From positions 806,001-870,000 of the forward strand of contig KV748184.1 of the NCBI GenBank assembly GCA_001692895.1: a stretch of DNA of 64,000 bases, written 5' to 3'. Positions 47,414-59,329 of this stretch are shown here, piece by piece (the first letter of the stretch is position 1; each line of letters begins with the position of its first letter). Position numbers and translations under genes: made by a program. The notes below the pieces were generated by a model that ran no database searches, was not told the DNA's origin, and saw only the letters and a program-made list of their open reading frames with translations. This DNA comes from Cenococcum geophilum 1.58. Taxonomy: Eukaryota > Ascomycota > Dothideomycetes > Gloniales > Gloniaceae.

Positions 47414-49395
47414 ATGGCGGACGCTCTCTGCGGGCCCTCGAATGCCCTCCAGAATTTCCAGAAGCACACTACTATAGACAGAACTCTACAACAGGACCGG
47501 CTAATATCCCACCAGTCTCCGTCACAGGTGAAGAATTGCCTCCGACTATATACCCTCACATCTAGCGGACCACTGACAGTATATACAGGGCTTTCGATCG
47601 GGACTGGGTCAAAATGCAGGCATATTGGACCCCGAATTCGAGGCCTTTCAAGCGGGGCACTCAGGCCCACCACAACCAGACTTCCTCCCATCACACCTAT
47701 CCCAAGCCGCACCTCCTCCACAATCCGCAACACCTCCTCTTCAAGTCGCTGGCTGGGCCTCAGATTTCCAACGCTTACACATCTCTTCCCCGCAGCCCTC
47801 AACGTTGCAGCAGAACCAGCACTTTCGGCCGCAGGCCTCCGCGTCGTCATGGCACCGGGATTTCCTGAAGCAACAGGCGCCTGTCGCAGGGCTGCAGACA
47901 TACCAAAACCCTTCTCAGAGTACGTTTGGAGGAATGAATGGATATAGTATGGGGGGCTATGCGGCACAAAGCCTCAACCAGCCACAATTCGGGGTGCCAA
48001 TGCATAGCCAAGATATGTCAGTAGCACAGGGAAAACAGCGGGCAGAAGATGATACATCTCAATTCGATGAGGCGGCATTCGAACGAGCGTTTGAACAAGC
48101 GCAAGCAGAGATCCTTGTGGAACAAGAGCCAATCTCATTAGAACAATCAGTTGCGGAGGACCAATCTGCTTCTCTACCGCGAGAGACTGATCCTATCTTA
48201 CTCCGGATAGCAGAGAAGCGATACCGTAAGTTTAAGTTCGTACACTGGAGAGTACTGGAGAGCTCATCACTACGCTACAGCTGTATACCTCTCCATCAAG
48301 CTGCAAAGCTTGCTACAGTTAAAGTCTGAGGACGCCTTAATGTATCTCCCAGAACTAGAGAATTTAGAAGCAAACGGATCTCTATTTAACGACCTGAGCG
48401 AAGCCCGGTGGTGTCTTGGTGCTCTTAAGAATGTGCTAGACGCCGATGTCGCCGCGGACGCAAAATCACGCTCAAGCAGCCTGATAGAAAAGATAAACGC
48501 ACGACTCATGTCAATGTACCCTGTGAACGCACCAAGTGTTCCCATAAATGATCGTACGATCTGGGACGACTTGAAGGACGCCGGCTACACTCTAGAGACA
48601 CCCCACCAGGAGCCCGTGCAGGAGGAGCCACAGGAAGAAAAGAAGGAGCAAGACCAGCGCCCCAACGACGATGACGAGATGGCAGAGACAGCAGCGCGCC
48701 TTCTCGATAGCGTAGCCGACAACACGAGCGAGAAGTTCCGCCAGAGCACATTCCTCGAGCTGATGCGCCGCCTGCGCGACCGCGAAGTCCGAGTCGAGGG
48801 CGACAAGATGGTCGAAGTCAGTCCCTCACATTTCCTTCCTAGCCCACCCCACCCCTCCCCGCTCCCCTCTCACCACCTCCTCAAACCAGCCCCGCCACCC
48901 CCAGCCGCCACCTGCACATGCCCGCCGAGGCAGACTTCATCACCTGCAAGGTGTTCAGCTCCCCCCCTTCAGAACATTCCCGCTGATATTCTCTCCCCCG
49001 TCTTCCAGACCAGCAGCACAGCGAAGACGGCGCCGCACGCCGCGCGCATCCCGCCGCACGAGCAGGACGCCGATCTAGGCCGTGACCCCATCGAGACCAT
49101 GCACAGCCACGAACCCGACTCCGGTGAGTTCCGCGCGTTCCAGTAGACGGAAGCCCGCCTATCTCTCTCCTCTCTCTCTCTCCGGCAGGCAGCAGGACTC
49201 GGGGCAGGGACTGCTAGGGCGGTTTACATGGGTATGTTTAATATTTCGCATGAAGGAGATTGCGGGGGGTTTGGACTGGTGGCTGACGGTGTGGTTACAG
49301 AGTTCGATCGGTATCATCCGCCGCTTCCGCTTGTGGATAAGGGCACGTCGTATGTTAATGGGTGCTTCTTCCGCCGTGATGAGCAGCTGATTTGA
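47414..49395 (+). CDS. PEX20: Peroxin Pex20, PTS2 import co-receptor
   Basis: Exons 47414-47527, 47589-48225, 48281-49123 and 49193-49395 give 598 aa. The N-terminus MADALCGPSNALQNFQKH is diagnostic and includes the conserved near-terminal Cys that is mono-ubiquitinated during receptor recycling in yeast. WxxxF-type motifs WASDFQRL and WHRDFLKQ should bind Pex13/Pex14. The second half has SEARWCLGAL, IWDDLKDAGY and DEMAETAARLLDSV, then LMRRLRDREVRVEGDKMVEV. Pex20 carries Pex7-bound PTS2 proteins into peroxisomes in filamentous fungi. The Pro-rich piece 48820-49010 stays open but may hide a spliced intron, so the real protein may be shorter. The last exon was placed by the only in-frame joint that reaches EFDRYHPPLPLVDKG and a TGA at 49393. 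Confidence 0.88.
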
Positions 49396-50726
49396 TGTGG
49401 CTGCTCGGGAGTCTCGCCAATCGAGAAGCGGAAGGTGGGGAGGAAGGACCGCAGAAGATTACTGGGATGATAAGGGAGAGGAGAGCAAGTGGGAATGTTG
49501 GAGAGAGCTATTTTGGAGAAGAAAAGCATTAGGTACATAGCTACTGCTAGAAGTCTATTTGGGTATTGGATTGAGCGGCGGGAACGAAGCATCCAGAGAC
49601 TGGAGATGGTAAATAGAGATGGTGTAGGGCACCGCCATTGTCCCGTATGGGTGATTAGCTGTGAAGCAGAACAACTCCACACTCCGCTTTGACAGAGTCG
49701 ACTACATCCGCCTCAGTCTCCGGTTTACTTGATCGTGAACGTCTGTTAGCCTCGCAAATCACTCATGGAACAAGTCTAGACATCAAGTGTGTTGATACTC
49801 AGACGCAACTACTTCTTCGATGCTAGCAGTGTCACAAGAGAACCCAATCCGCACTGTAATGAAAATCTGTGCAAAGGTCTGATATAAGCACTTGGGCAAA
49901 GGGTTACCTCAAAAGCTATACAAACACAGAGGCCAACAATGGCCCCCAGAACATCTGAGACACGGTTCTTAACGGATATTTTTATTTGTAACACAGCTCT
50001 CATTAGTGATTTAGCCGCGTCCCAGAAAACGGGAGCGTGTTGCACACACGACGGTGGCAGGGTAGGGAGGTGACTAGACTAGCATACATACACTTCCTTC
50101 CGAACAAGAATAGAAAGAGATTTCTGCGCCGTCATCCGAGCCTCAGCCCGTACAGAAATAAAAAGTAGGAAAGTGGAATGAAACAGCAAAAGAGATGAGG
50201 CAGCGAGGGCGAAGGGGGTTGGCCTGAAATGAGCCTCCCGTTTGGTTTCCTCGAGCAGCACAGCGCGATGAGAGGGTATTTTTTCTACAAGTGTGGTGAT
50301 TGACGCAATAGGGTGGCGTCGGGTATCCGTAGAGACATGCGCGAGCCGCGCGCTGCGCCGTAAGGGTGTGCTGGTACAAAAGGCGCAGAATAAAGGAAGC
50401 AGAGCAGGAGAGATATAGAGCGCGTGCCAGGCAACAGCAAAGAATCAATCAAAAGCGGAAAGTAAAAACTGAAGAGAAAACAAATCGTACGCCCGGCGCT
50501 AGTTATGCATGCAATGAAGCACGGATGTGGGACGATTTGGAGAAGAGACAAGAAAAGTCTGAAAAATAATTCGTCATGGGAAACATCTCTTCAGCTTTGT
50601 GTGACACCGCACCCGGCCGTTTAAATACAGCGAGCCACCCTATTATACTCTCCAGCCAATCATCCTCGAAGGATGCCGGATGGGACAGGGTAAAGAAACG
50701 AATTATTGACAGCTCAGCTTGAGGGT
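49396..50726. other. Intergenic between convergent genes
   Basis: 3' flanks of PEX20 (+) and the kelch-type gene (-). Short open frames only; none has recognisable features. Confidence 0.5.
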
Positions 50727-53024
50727 TCAGGGTGCTCCGGCACCCAAGTTTATCCAGGACATGTCTTGATGTCCAGCGCCTTTCTTTGGCCCACCGCCTG
50801 TGTCCGGCACTCCACGGGGGAAGACCGTGACGGTACTATCTCGCTCTTCTGCTGCACCGAAGCGCCCTGGGTTTAGTGAGCTAGGCCCACTCGTAGGGAA
50901 GTAGGAGCTAGCTCCATCCGTTGCGTAGTATGAGCTCGTGCCATCCCTAACCTCGCTTGCGCGCACACTATTCGTGTATGCACTACTTGGTGGTCGCTGA
51001 TTCCATTCAGGGCCTGACACCGGTGTCCAGCTTGTAGCGGGATCTCGGGTGCTTGTGTACGCAGTACTTTTGTTAGCATCGAGGCTTAATACCGAGCTTG
51101 CTGCTGAGCTTGCACGTGCCAACTCAGCTTGCATTGGTTGTCCCGGTAGGTTCTCTCGTGAGTGCCCTAATGTCGGGCTTCCAGTGGCTACACGACTAAG
51201 ACGCTGACCATCAAATTTGGTGAATATCTCGAGAGGTGGTGCCGTTTGTGGTTGGCTGATTATGCGAGAGTCTGTGTAATGTGACTGGCTTCCAGCACTG
51301 GTTCGGTCAGACGTATATGTCGATCGCCCGGAAGGCATATGTGCGAGGTTCGTAGCTTCATTATTTGCGAAGTACCGACTCCATCCTGAACTCCGGCTTC
51401 GGCTTAAAGCAGCTGTAGTACCCGTAGGCGTCGCATCCACAAAAGTAAGGGGTTGTGTTGCTAGTCGCGCTTGTTTCTCAGTTGCTGGAGGTGCTTTCTC
51501 TACAATCTGGGACATCTCGACGGGCTCCGCATAGCCAAGGGGGCTCTTCTTGGTAACAAGGCCAGCAGTACTGGCATCACTTCCAAGAGGGCCTAGTCCT
51601 CTTTTGTGAGCTAGACCAGCTCGACCGGCGATTATAGCAAGTGAGCTTTGGGATGCGTTCATAGAGGCTGAGTAGTTGTGGCCAACTGCTCCCCCTGCTT
51701 CGCTCATGAACTCGGCACCGCGATCCGCGAAACTTAGACGATCTTTCTCGACATAGCCACCTTTGCCTGCTCGTTTCCTTCGTTCTCGCTTCCATCGCAG
51801 GAGTAGAAGTAAGATTATTAATAGGGCAGCGATTCCAAATATTGCACCAAGCGTAGCACCTAGAACTGTGAGCATTCGAGCTTTACTTGGTCCCGTAGCT
51901 GCTACTGGCGCCACAGTCGCTGCTGTCGATGATGCCGCTGCTGAAGAATACGACGTTGATGTCGCAGAAGGAACAGACGATGATGAAACTGAAGAGGTAG
52001 GTTCTGATTGAATGGTGACTTGTGAGCCACCCAAGAGTTCAGTAGCATTAAGCCAGGAATTTGCTCTTTGGTCAAAGATGCAAAGCGGATCTTCGGTGTT
52101 TCCTCCACTGATGACAGCAAGGCCGTTTGCATCTTGCGCAATAGAGAAACCAGAACGAGCTGATGTTGGCGCGAGAGTGCCATTGTATGAAGGCCAACCA
52201 TTTATTGTCAGGTCTCGTTTTTGTTTCGTTGAAGGCCCACCCACAGTTTGACCAGGAGACGCTACGGCGCCGCCTGCATTAAGTAACGCTACTCGGGTGA
52301 CCACGTTTGGATTGACACTCATGTCGTATGTTTCAAGGACTTTGCTCCCATCATCTCCAGAGACAACTGTACATCGAACCCGGGACTGATTCGCAATTCC
52401 TTGTATAAGTGTAACGCCAACATTCTGCCAGCCTTGTTCAGGGCTAAAGGTCCAGACGGCTTTGTTCTGGGAATCTCCTCCAATCATTACAGCATGACTT
52501 TCATCCCAAGGCATGAGCATCGGGTCGACCGTAGGAGGCGCAATAGAACCGAAAGCTTGTACGCTAAAAGGCGGAGTGGTTGAAATGAGAAAAGTCTGCG
52601 AAGATGGCCCAGTATCTCCTGTCGTCTGAGATCCTGAATATACTAGAATTGAGGATGAAGCGTTAAGGTAGGTGGCGGCATGGTTCTGTCGGTTCTGCGT
52701 GACTTGGGTAACTGGCGTAACCCATTCCCAGGTCCGGTTTGCAAAGGAGAAACGTTGAAGTCCAGGGTAATTCCAACTACTCGCAGTCTCATTCACAACG
52801 CCTCCAACAATGTACAGCATAGCTTGACTAGCACCTCCACCAGCCGGTACCGCCTTGACACATTTACCGCCCGTCACCGACACGCCCATTGGCAATTCCT
52901 TCCATTTCGCACCTTCTGACAAGTCAAGAGCCTGGAATGCATCCGGGGAGTAGACATAAAGAGTATGGTTATTAATGACTGAACAATGGCCGTTTAGTTC
53001 AACGAGAGGCTTTGGGAGACTCAT
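50727..53024 (-). CDS. Kelch/galactose-oxidase-like single-pass membrane protein
   Basis: The frame is open on the minus strand up to about 53048. The first ATG inside it (MSLPKPLVELNGHC) is at 53024, giving 765 aa. The true N-terminus probably lies in an upstream exon with a signal peptide, because the family is extracellular; I could not fix that exon. Residues 1-330 look like a kelch-type beta-propeller (LYIVGGVV, HAVMIGGD, GLAVISGGN) with several N-glycosylation sites. A Ser/Thr-rich stalk leads to one membrane helix (about residues 384-410, LGATLGAIFGIAALLIILLLLL) followed by RWKRERRKR. About 350 low-complexity Ser/Thr-rich residues on the cytoplasmic side follow. A role in cell-wall or surface sensing would fit, but that is inference. 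Confidence 0.8.
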   Translation of the reverse strand: MSLPKPLVELNGHCSVINNHTLYVYSPDAFQALDLSEGAKWKELPMGVSVTGGKCVKAVPAGGGASQAMLYIVGGVVNETASSWNYPGLQRFSFANRTWEWVTPVTQVTQNRQNHAATYLNASSSILVYSGSQTTGDTGPSSQTFLISTTPPFSVQAFGSIAPPTVDPMLMPWDESHAVMIGGDSQNKAVWTFSPEQGWQNVGVTLIQGIANQSRVRCTVVSGDDGSKVLETYDMSVNPNVVTRVALLNAGGAVASPGQTVGGPSTKQKRDLTINGWPSYNGTLAPTSARSGFSIAQDANGLAVISGGNTEDPLCIFDQRANSWLNATELLGGSQVTIQSEPTSSVSSSSVPSATSTSYSSAAASSTAATVAPVAATGPSKARMLTVLGATLGAIFGIAALLIILLLLLRWKRERRKRAGKGGYVEKDRLSFADRGAEFMSEAGGAVGHNYSASMNASQSSLAIIAGRAGLAHKRGLGPLGSDASTAGLVTKKSPLGYAEPVEMSQIVEKAPPATEKQARLATQPLTFVDATPTGTTAALSRSRSSGWSRYFANNEATNLAHMPSGRSTYTSDRTSAGSQSHYTDSRIISQPQTAPPLEIFTKFDGQRLSRVATGSPTLGHSRENLPGQPMQAELARASSAASSVLSLDANKSTAYTSTRDPATSWTPVSGPEWNQRPPSSAYTNSVRASEVRDGTSSYYATDGASSYFPTSGPSSLNPGRFGAAEERDSTVTVFPRGVPDTGGGPKKGAGHQDMSWINLGAGAP

Positions 53025-56000
53025 AGTAGGACGGAACCCTGAGGGCAACAGACGACCGCGAGAATGAAGCGATTGTCAAATTCGTGCGGTGAAGCTCAAA
53101 AAACTTGACATGAACTGAAAGAAGAACGACTAGCATGCCAGCTGCAACTTCATGGCGGTTCGATAGTGGTGGATAATGAGGTGAAGTAGTCGACGACCTT
53201 CCCAACAATCACGACAAATTCCAAGCTCTTTCGCCAATACTCCTCTAACCAACTATCCTTCTTCCCGAAATATTCCTCTCTAATTGCATATAGAAGAGTA
53301 TTGACTAGCGCGTTTGTTTCGCGTACGATCCCGTTCGGTGCGATAACTAGTAAAAATGTGTCCAACTGCGAAAGAGCGATATAATCTAATCGCGTGAAAG
53401 ATGCTGTTAAAATTCGGAGCCTCCGAAGAGAATGCGCAGGGACTTGCCTTCAGCCAGCTGCACAGGGAATGGGAGCTCGGGGGGTGCGGAGGACCGAAAG
53501 GAAGCGTGGCTGTGGCGAACAGAGCCGTTCGCAGAGGCAAGCTGTCAGAGATTGAAACAGTAAAACCCGCAGGTGGGAGTGACTAAGACACAGACTTTGT
53601 CAAAGAGAAAGGTGGTGAGGGGATTGACCAGCAAGGTAGCGGGTGTCGGGGTAAAGGTGTTCGAAGCAGCGCAGCGCAGCACAGCGGTGTGCGTAACGTG
53701 TGATGCCGCAACTGATCGCGTTGAGGCTGTTCTGATTATCGTGGGCGGCGCTCAGGGAGTGCTGAGCGATTACTGGTGAAGGGAGCTGTGCCCACGAGGT
53801 GACCTGGGGGGGCACAGTGACCGACAAGGTCAGGCCCAAAGTGGAGAAGACGACCGGGGCAGAAGCGATGACGACGTGCTTCAGGTATTGATGCGCGAGT
53901 CGCCGGGGGAATTGGGGACGGAGAGCGGCGGTCTGAGATGCGGCCGCGACTGATTCGTTTGGCGTTGGAGAGTATGACGGCACAGAAAAGCTCCTTGTTG
54001 CAAAGACGAGTCGAAGTTTCAAGATCGCAACCGGGCACCAGCTCTGGCGAGCAAACAGTTTTGTGGATGTGTGTGGGTGGATGGCTGGGTGGGTGTGCCT
54101 GTGCCTGTGCCTGTGCCCGTGCCTGTGCCTGATCGACGTCGGACGTTCCGTGGAGCCTTGAATGTTTACGCGCCTCGGCAGCTTTCAGTTTGCAATTTGT
54201 ACGTGCATCTGCCACTCTTAATATTGCGTTGGAGGGCAGTAAGGCCTTCTACTGCTGACTGCAGGGCCAATTGTCTATTCCTGTCTTGGTCCCACGATGG
54301 GCTCAGATGTGGGCGAGTTGGTGGTGTGTTTCCCTCGTGCTTTTGGTGCAACATTTTGTGCAAAATCTGCTGTATCGCTAATTCAGGGGCATTTATATGT
54401 GTCCCGCCGCTAGGCCAGGGACTGAAACGCATTCAGAGCGCTGATCCGCCAGCCACGCCATAAAGTCGGCACTTTTTTCCCCTCTTGACCCACACGAGCC
54501 CCGGACCTGCATGCTGCTTCTTACCCACCGCCGGCAGGATCAACGAAAATCCAGACGGCAGGGCTTGTATCTTGCATGCGCACACATGCCTATCGTAAGA
54601 AGTAAATATACAGCACAATTACAAGCCCTCGTTACTCTCACTCAGCCTGCGCGAAGGAGCTGTACTGTTGCGCAGAATCAATACCTCCAAGCCAGGCCGT
54701 TGCATCTCATCACATCAGCACCCTATCTATTCGCGATCGTTGAACCGCCCTCATTTGCGTAACCGCGCGGCGAATCGAAACAGAGATTGACACTCGTCCC
54801 CACCGACAATTCCAACGTCACCACCACTGCCTCGCTCGTCCGTCACAACGCCGAGAGAAGCAAACCTCACAGGTAAATCGCGAGATCGTGAGATTTAAGG
54901 CATCAAAGGTGAGATCGGATCCTTCAAATTTAAAGTCCGGTGGATGTTCATATACCACAATACGGGGAGTACCTAAGGGTGCAGCCGAGCCGTGTCTTTG
55001 GGACTTTCAGGCTATTTTAACTGCAGCGGATATTATGATATTCTGGGAGGTTCCACCAGACCCGGGCGACCTTCCAGAAAAAGGGTCTTCGAGCTGATCC
55101 AGTAAAAAACAACAGTGCGAATTTTAATCTATTGAACTGGGCCCTCTGACGCAACTCTACCCACCCGTGTGGAATACCGGGAGCGTTGTGGCCATGATCC
55201 CATCTTCAAACTGTTGTCAAACCACTTCCTCAACGCCGCTTACCCTATCAACTCTCCCACTTTTGTCTACCCCCTACAGATTGAAACCTTTTTCATAATG
55301 GTTTCCAAATTTTTTACCCAATGGCACAAAGTCAGAAAGTCGCACAGCATTCTCCGTAGACGTATCCCGCGCACCATGAGCTCGGAGAGTTTCATATGCA
55401 TTGCGGAACATTTTTCGCACTGTTCATCGTGGCATCCACGTTTTCTTACGCGTTGTGGCCATCGCTATGCGCATCGACCCCATCTTCGATGTCTTTGTTT
55501 AACCGCGCATATGTTTTGTTATGTGATGCAGCAACGCTTTTGGTACTCCGTGCCGTCGCCTACGTAGATCTCATGGCCGAACAGTTTCATGCGTTTGAGA
55601 CGTGTTTTTCCGAGTTCTAAGTCCGAAACTGTAACTAGCTGTGAAAGTTGACTGCAGCATTCTTGAGTAAAAGTAAGCTCAAGTTGAGCAACACCACAGA
55701 GTGCTAAAGTACTTCGTAGACTCAACGCAAATTGGTTGCAACTGGTACCAAGCACGTGAAGCACTTTGCCAGCTATCTACGATAAGTTTAGGAACGATAC
55801 CCCTATTCGCAGATGAATAAAATTCGTCAGCGTATATCGTCTCCCCTGTCCAATATGTAACATGCTGACATCCCCCAATGATAGTAACTTCACACTTACT
55901 ACGTCTATCCATGTTCACACTCGCTCTCTGTTTCAAAGTTTCTATCATCGCTCACGCCTTTAGCTAGTCCCGTACCACTCTTAGCTGTCGTCAGATCCAC

Positions 56001-56736
56001 ATTCTCCATGAAGGATAGCTCTCGACATTGATGAAGCCCGACAGGCTTGCTTCGAACAATTTCAGGCCCACCGCCATAAGTATCCGTACAAGCGATGAGT
56101 TCAACAGCAGTTGAATTTTAGTGTTAGTATGGCCTTACACTCAAAGCATCATACGCCGTTTCTAAAGATCGAAATCGAAACCAACGTACTCTTAAAACCA
56201 AGACTTGCCAAGACGATTACACTTATCACTAAAAAATTAAATCTTTCAACTTTAAGACCAGCCAATGACTTTCTGCGTGTGTAGAGATATCTGACCATGT
56301 GTCCGGTCTTGAGACAATATGGCTCCTACCAAGCATTTCCATGCTTGAGCTCAACTGAACTGTACGCCGACCTCGGACTCCCAGTCAACAATAATCTCAT
56401 GGTAAAATCACATTCCAAATCCTTACGAAAAACTTTACCCCACTTTAGAAATCTACAACCCGGCCTAATTCAGCATCCTGTCACACACTCGAAGTAGCCG
56501 ATTCCCGAATGGTGACTTGCCTCAAAAGGTTGTTCCGAATATTCCAACATTGTATGCTACCTAGCATGACTCAAGAACCCTTACCCGACACAAACCCATG
56601 AAGATCTCCTCCCTGTTGCCATGGGAAAGCGAATTGCCGCGGTCTACTGACAGATTGTCGACGTTAGGCAGATCACAAGCAGTTCAACACTAGGGATTTG
56701 AGCTTAACTTGCTACACCGACCTGGGATATCCCTAG
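53025..56736. other. Gene-poor region
   Basis: Upstream region of the kelch-type gene, then 2.5 kb without recognisable coding. On the minus strand near 53148, MKLQLAC and further hydrophobic codons occur but are interrupted by TAG and TGA, and may be remains of or the path to a signal-peptide exon. Open frames at 55169-55620 show no family features. Confidence 0.45.
54094..54130. repeat. CTGTGC hexanucleotide microsatellite
   Basis: About six units of TGTGCC with one variant (TGCCCG), 37 bp in all. Confidence 0.85.
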
Positions 56737-56816
56737 CCTATCCCTTCGCACGGTGATTTGCGTCCATCTATTATCGGACCAACTTAGAGATGGACGTCAC
56801 CGTTCGAAAGGATAGG
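56737..56816. repeat. Imperfect palindrome, 30-bp arms with an 18-bp loop
   Basis: The arm 56737-56769 (CCTATCCCTTCGCACGG, then GTCCATCT) pairs with 56788-56816 (AGATGGACGTCACCG, then AGGATAGG). The arms differ by a few substitutions and a 4-base bulge (TTGC). It could be a foldback element or the stem of a transcribed hairpin. Confidence 0.7.
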
Positions 56817-57189
56817 TTGGTTGATTCGTCACGATGAGAAAGATACAGCGGACTATGCGCGCGGCATTTTCCGTCCTAATCTTTCTCAAGGACGATACTC
56901 TCAGTGTCTTTTTTTACCTATATCTATCCACCCACTCTATCTCATACATTCACACGATCAGAAGGCACTTACCGAATATCCTCCAGGAATCGTTTGCGCA
57001 TGTGTAACGAAAAGTTGTGGGTCGTGAGAAGTAGATTGTCTAAGGAGAGAATCATCTCGTCTCATGAAGAATTAAAGATCCTGACCTCAAAACCAATGAT
57101 GCCGGCATAGCGAGTGAAGGAGTCTATGGGTATTCTTACAGGCCACTCCATTCACCTGAGCGTGTGACCACGATCAGATCGAAGTGGCG

Positions 57190-57318
57190 TAGGATCCCGT
57201 CGAACGGACTCGTGTGTTTAATTAATCTATGAAATAAAAGAGACTATATATACATAGTGTAGGTGCAGGTAACAGGAACAGGTAACAGGCAACTGAGACA
57301 ATCCGTCTCAGTTCGACA
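57190..57318 (-). repeat. Truncated LTR remnant, minus strand
   Basis: Read in reverse from 57318 it starts TGTCGAAC and contains GTTACCTGCACC, CTATGTATATATAGTCTC, TTCATAGATTAATT and CACACGAGT. These follow the order of the LTR at 59120-59324. The 3' end and target duplication are missing. Confidence 0.6.
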
Positions 57319-57373
57319 GATCCTCAGTAATATATCCGGGGCCTAGAAAAGCTCTATATTTTCAGGGCGATTA

Positions 57374-57533
57374 ATTCACGGGCAAATGGCTCGGGGACAG
57401 TGATTGGCAGTGCGGCTCGATGTGTAGATATTGTAGCCCTAACGACAGTCATGATTCACGGGCAAATGGCTCGGGGACAGTGATTGGCAGTGCGGCTCGA
57501 TGTGTAGATATTGTAGCCCTAACGACAGTCATG
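57374..57533. repeat. Perfect 80-bp tandem duplication
   Basis: 57374-57453 and 57454-57533 are identical, from ATTCACGGGCAAATGG to CGACAGTCATG. Confidence 0.95.
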
Positions 57534-58341
57534 CCAAGGTTCTTAGCGATTTCACTCAGCTTTGCTTGCATCATCTCAAGGTCAACGAAAGAGGGTATAC
57601 ATCGATATATATTCCTATAGGGATGCGTCCAGCTTTACTTCACTGGATTTGTTCCTTTTAGTCTAGCTCGACTCCGAAGTCTTCCCAGAGCTCTAAGTAT
57701 GTAAAATATAAGCTTTGGAGCCAATCTTCATGGAGGTACCCGTGGAACTACATCGCTTCCATGAGAAGGGTTAAATATGGCTGGGGTGCTCTATTTAACA
57801 TTATTAAATTTCCATGGAAGAAGGTTCCATGTACTTTTCGAACACTAACTTGACGTGCGCTTAGACTGAATGCAGCTTTCGGAGCACATTTAAGCCTACT
57901 TAAACAAAGTTTGCGGAGCCCCTACGTAGGTAGAGTAGACGGTAGTCAATAATGTCACTGTACCCTAACTCTGAGTCTATAAGTTGGTATTAGAGCCTCG
58001 GTTGATTTGTTTTTCTTCAAGGAAGAACGACCAGACTGAAATGTTAGGTGTATTATATGCTGATTTTGTCATCTTGAACAAACTAAGGGAACGCACTGTG
58101 CTTCTGTTCTTCACAGGTAGTACCCTTCATCCGCTGAGATAATTTGTCCGCAAATCTCTATCCCGGTATTCCTCATTAATCGATAGTTAAAGCAACTTTA
58201 TCCAATAAGTCTGTTTGAATTATAAATATCCTACCCATACCACGTGCTTAGCCACCCTACTACTATTTATATCTAAGGATCACAAGATCTAATAGCGGAT
58301 TCAGATGTAGATTACATCTACCAGAATATCTGGTTGAGAAC

Positions 58342-58574
58342 CAGGGATGCATATAAATATTACACTTGGACCAGGTTGAAAATTTAGTACCATTTATAAT
58401 CATAAAAAGTTACTATTTATAACATATTGCCTTTACTAGTAGCATTAGTTTAAAGAAAACTTATATACCTAAATATATAATCGCGTACCCGGAGGCCGGA
58501 TGGCTCGGAATCAGAGTCCTTATATAATCATAATCACTGATTTTGGGCGATTATATTGATTATGTGCATCCCTG
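58342..58574. mobile_element. hAT-type MITE (233 bp)
   Basis: Starts CAGGGATGCATATAA and ends TTATGTGCATCCCTG, inverted repeats with the hAT-like CAGGG terminus. The flanks TTGAGAAC (58334-58341) and TTGAAAAC (58575-58582) form an 8-bp target duplication with one G/A difference. The interior is AT-rich and has no coding capacity. Confidence 0.85.
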
Positions 58575-59119
58575 TTGAAAACCGTCGGCCAATAATAAAT
58601 GATGCCCAATTTAAGGATTAGGCTACGGCAGGTGCCCTAAAAAAAAATACTGGTTCATGCGAGTGCCACGCTGTCATTCTGAAACTCTATATATAGTTGT
58701 TTAGTGGTAGTTTTACGCGCTGATGGTTTGCCCTAGTCGTGGGTAACTACTTTTTGAATATACGGTGAGGCCAGGGGCCTGTAAGAAGAGACTGACTCAA
58801 CGAAGCAACGTTAAGTTCTATGGAGTACGTTTGGATGCCTTAAGATTACTAGAAGTATACATAGCTAAAGCATACCTAAGCATATAATCTTTGATGAAAG
58901 ACCACGTCTGTAAATTTCGGGGTTCAGGGTGGGCGTGGAAGTACTTTCTCGAGACGGAAAAACACTCTGGTATATCTTCTCCGGATGGAGAAGACCATAG
59001 TAGCTGGGCGGAACACCGCGAGCTTTCCTGGAGCTCCCTGGCTTGGTTTTGAAACTGCAAGGAGGCAATATCCTTTCACATTGTAGCAATACTTGGGTAG
59101 AGAACGAAAGGAGTGGTGG

Positions 59120-59324
59120 TGTCGACCTGAGTCGGGTGTCATGCCGCCGACTCAGTTACCTACTCCTTGACTCGGTCACCGACTCAGTCACCGACTCCCT
59201 ATTACGTACCCCCCCCCCTGTACCTGCATCTACCTTATGTATATATAGCCTCTTTTTCTTCATAGATCAATCGACACACGAGTTCTTCTTTTCTCACAAT
59301 CGGTGCACGGACTTCCGATTGACA
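59120..59324 (+). mobile_element. Solo LTR (205 bp)
   Basis: TGTCGACCTGAGTCGG to CTTCCGATTGACA, with duplication GGTGG at 59115-59119 and 59325-59329. It contains GACTCGGTCACCGACTC repeats and a TATGTATATATAGCC block. Few RIP-like changes are visible. Confidence 0.93.
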
Positions 59325-59329
59325 GGTGG

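Noticed and set aside
47404-47967. 187-codon minus-strand frame opposite PEX20
   Set aside because: Antisense shadow; the plus strand encodes the conserved PEX20 N-terminus.
53049-53210. Signal-peptide exon of the kelch-type gene
   Set aside because: Candidate ATGs lead into TAG or TGA and no donor-acceptor pair restored the frame, so no exon was proposed.
54071-54463. 130-codon frame containing Val-Pro repeats
   Set aside because: The start is translation of the CTGTGC microsatellite; the rest is unremarkable.
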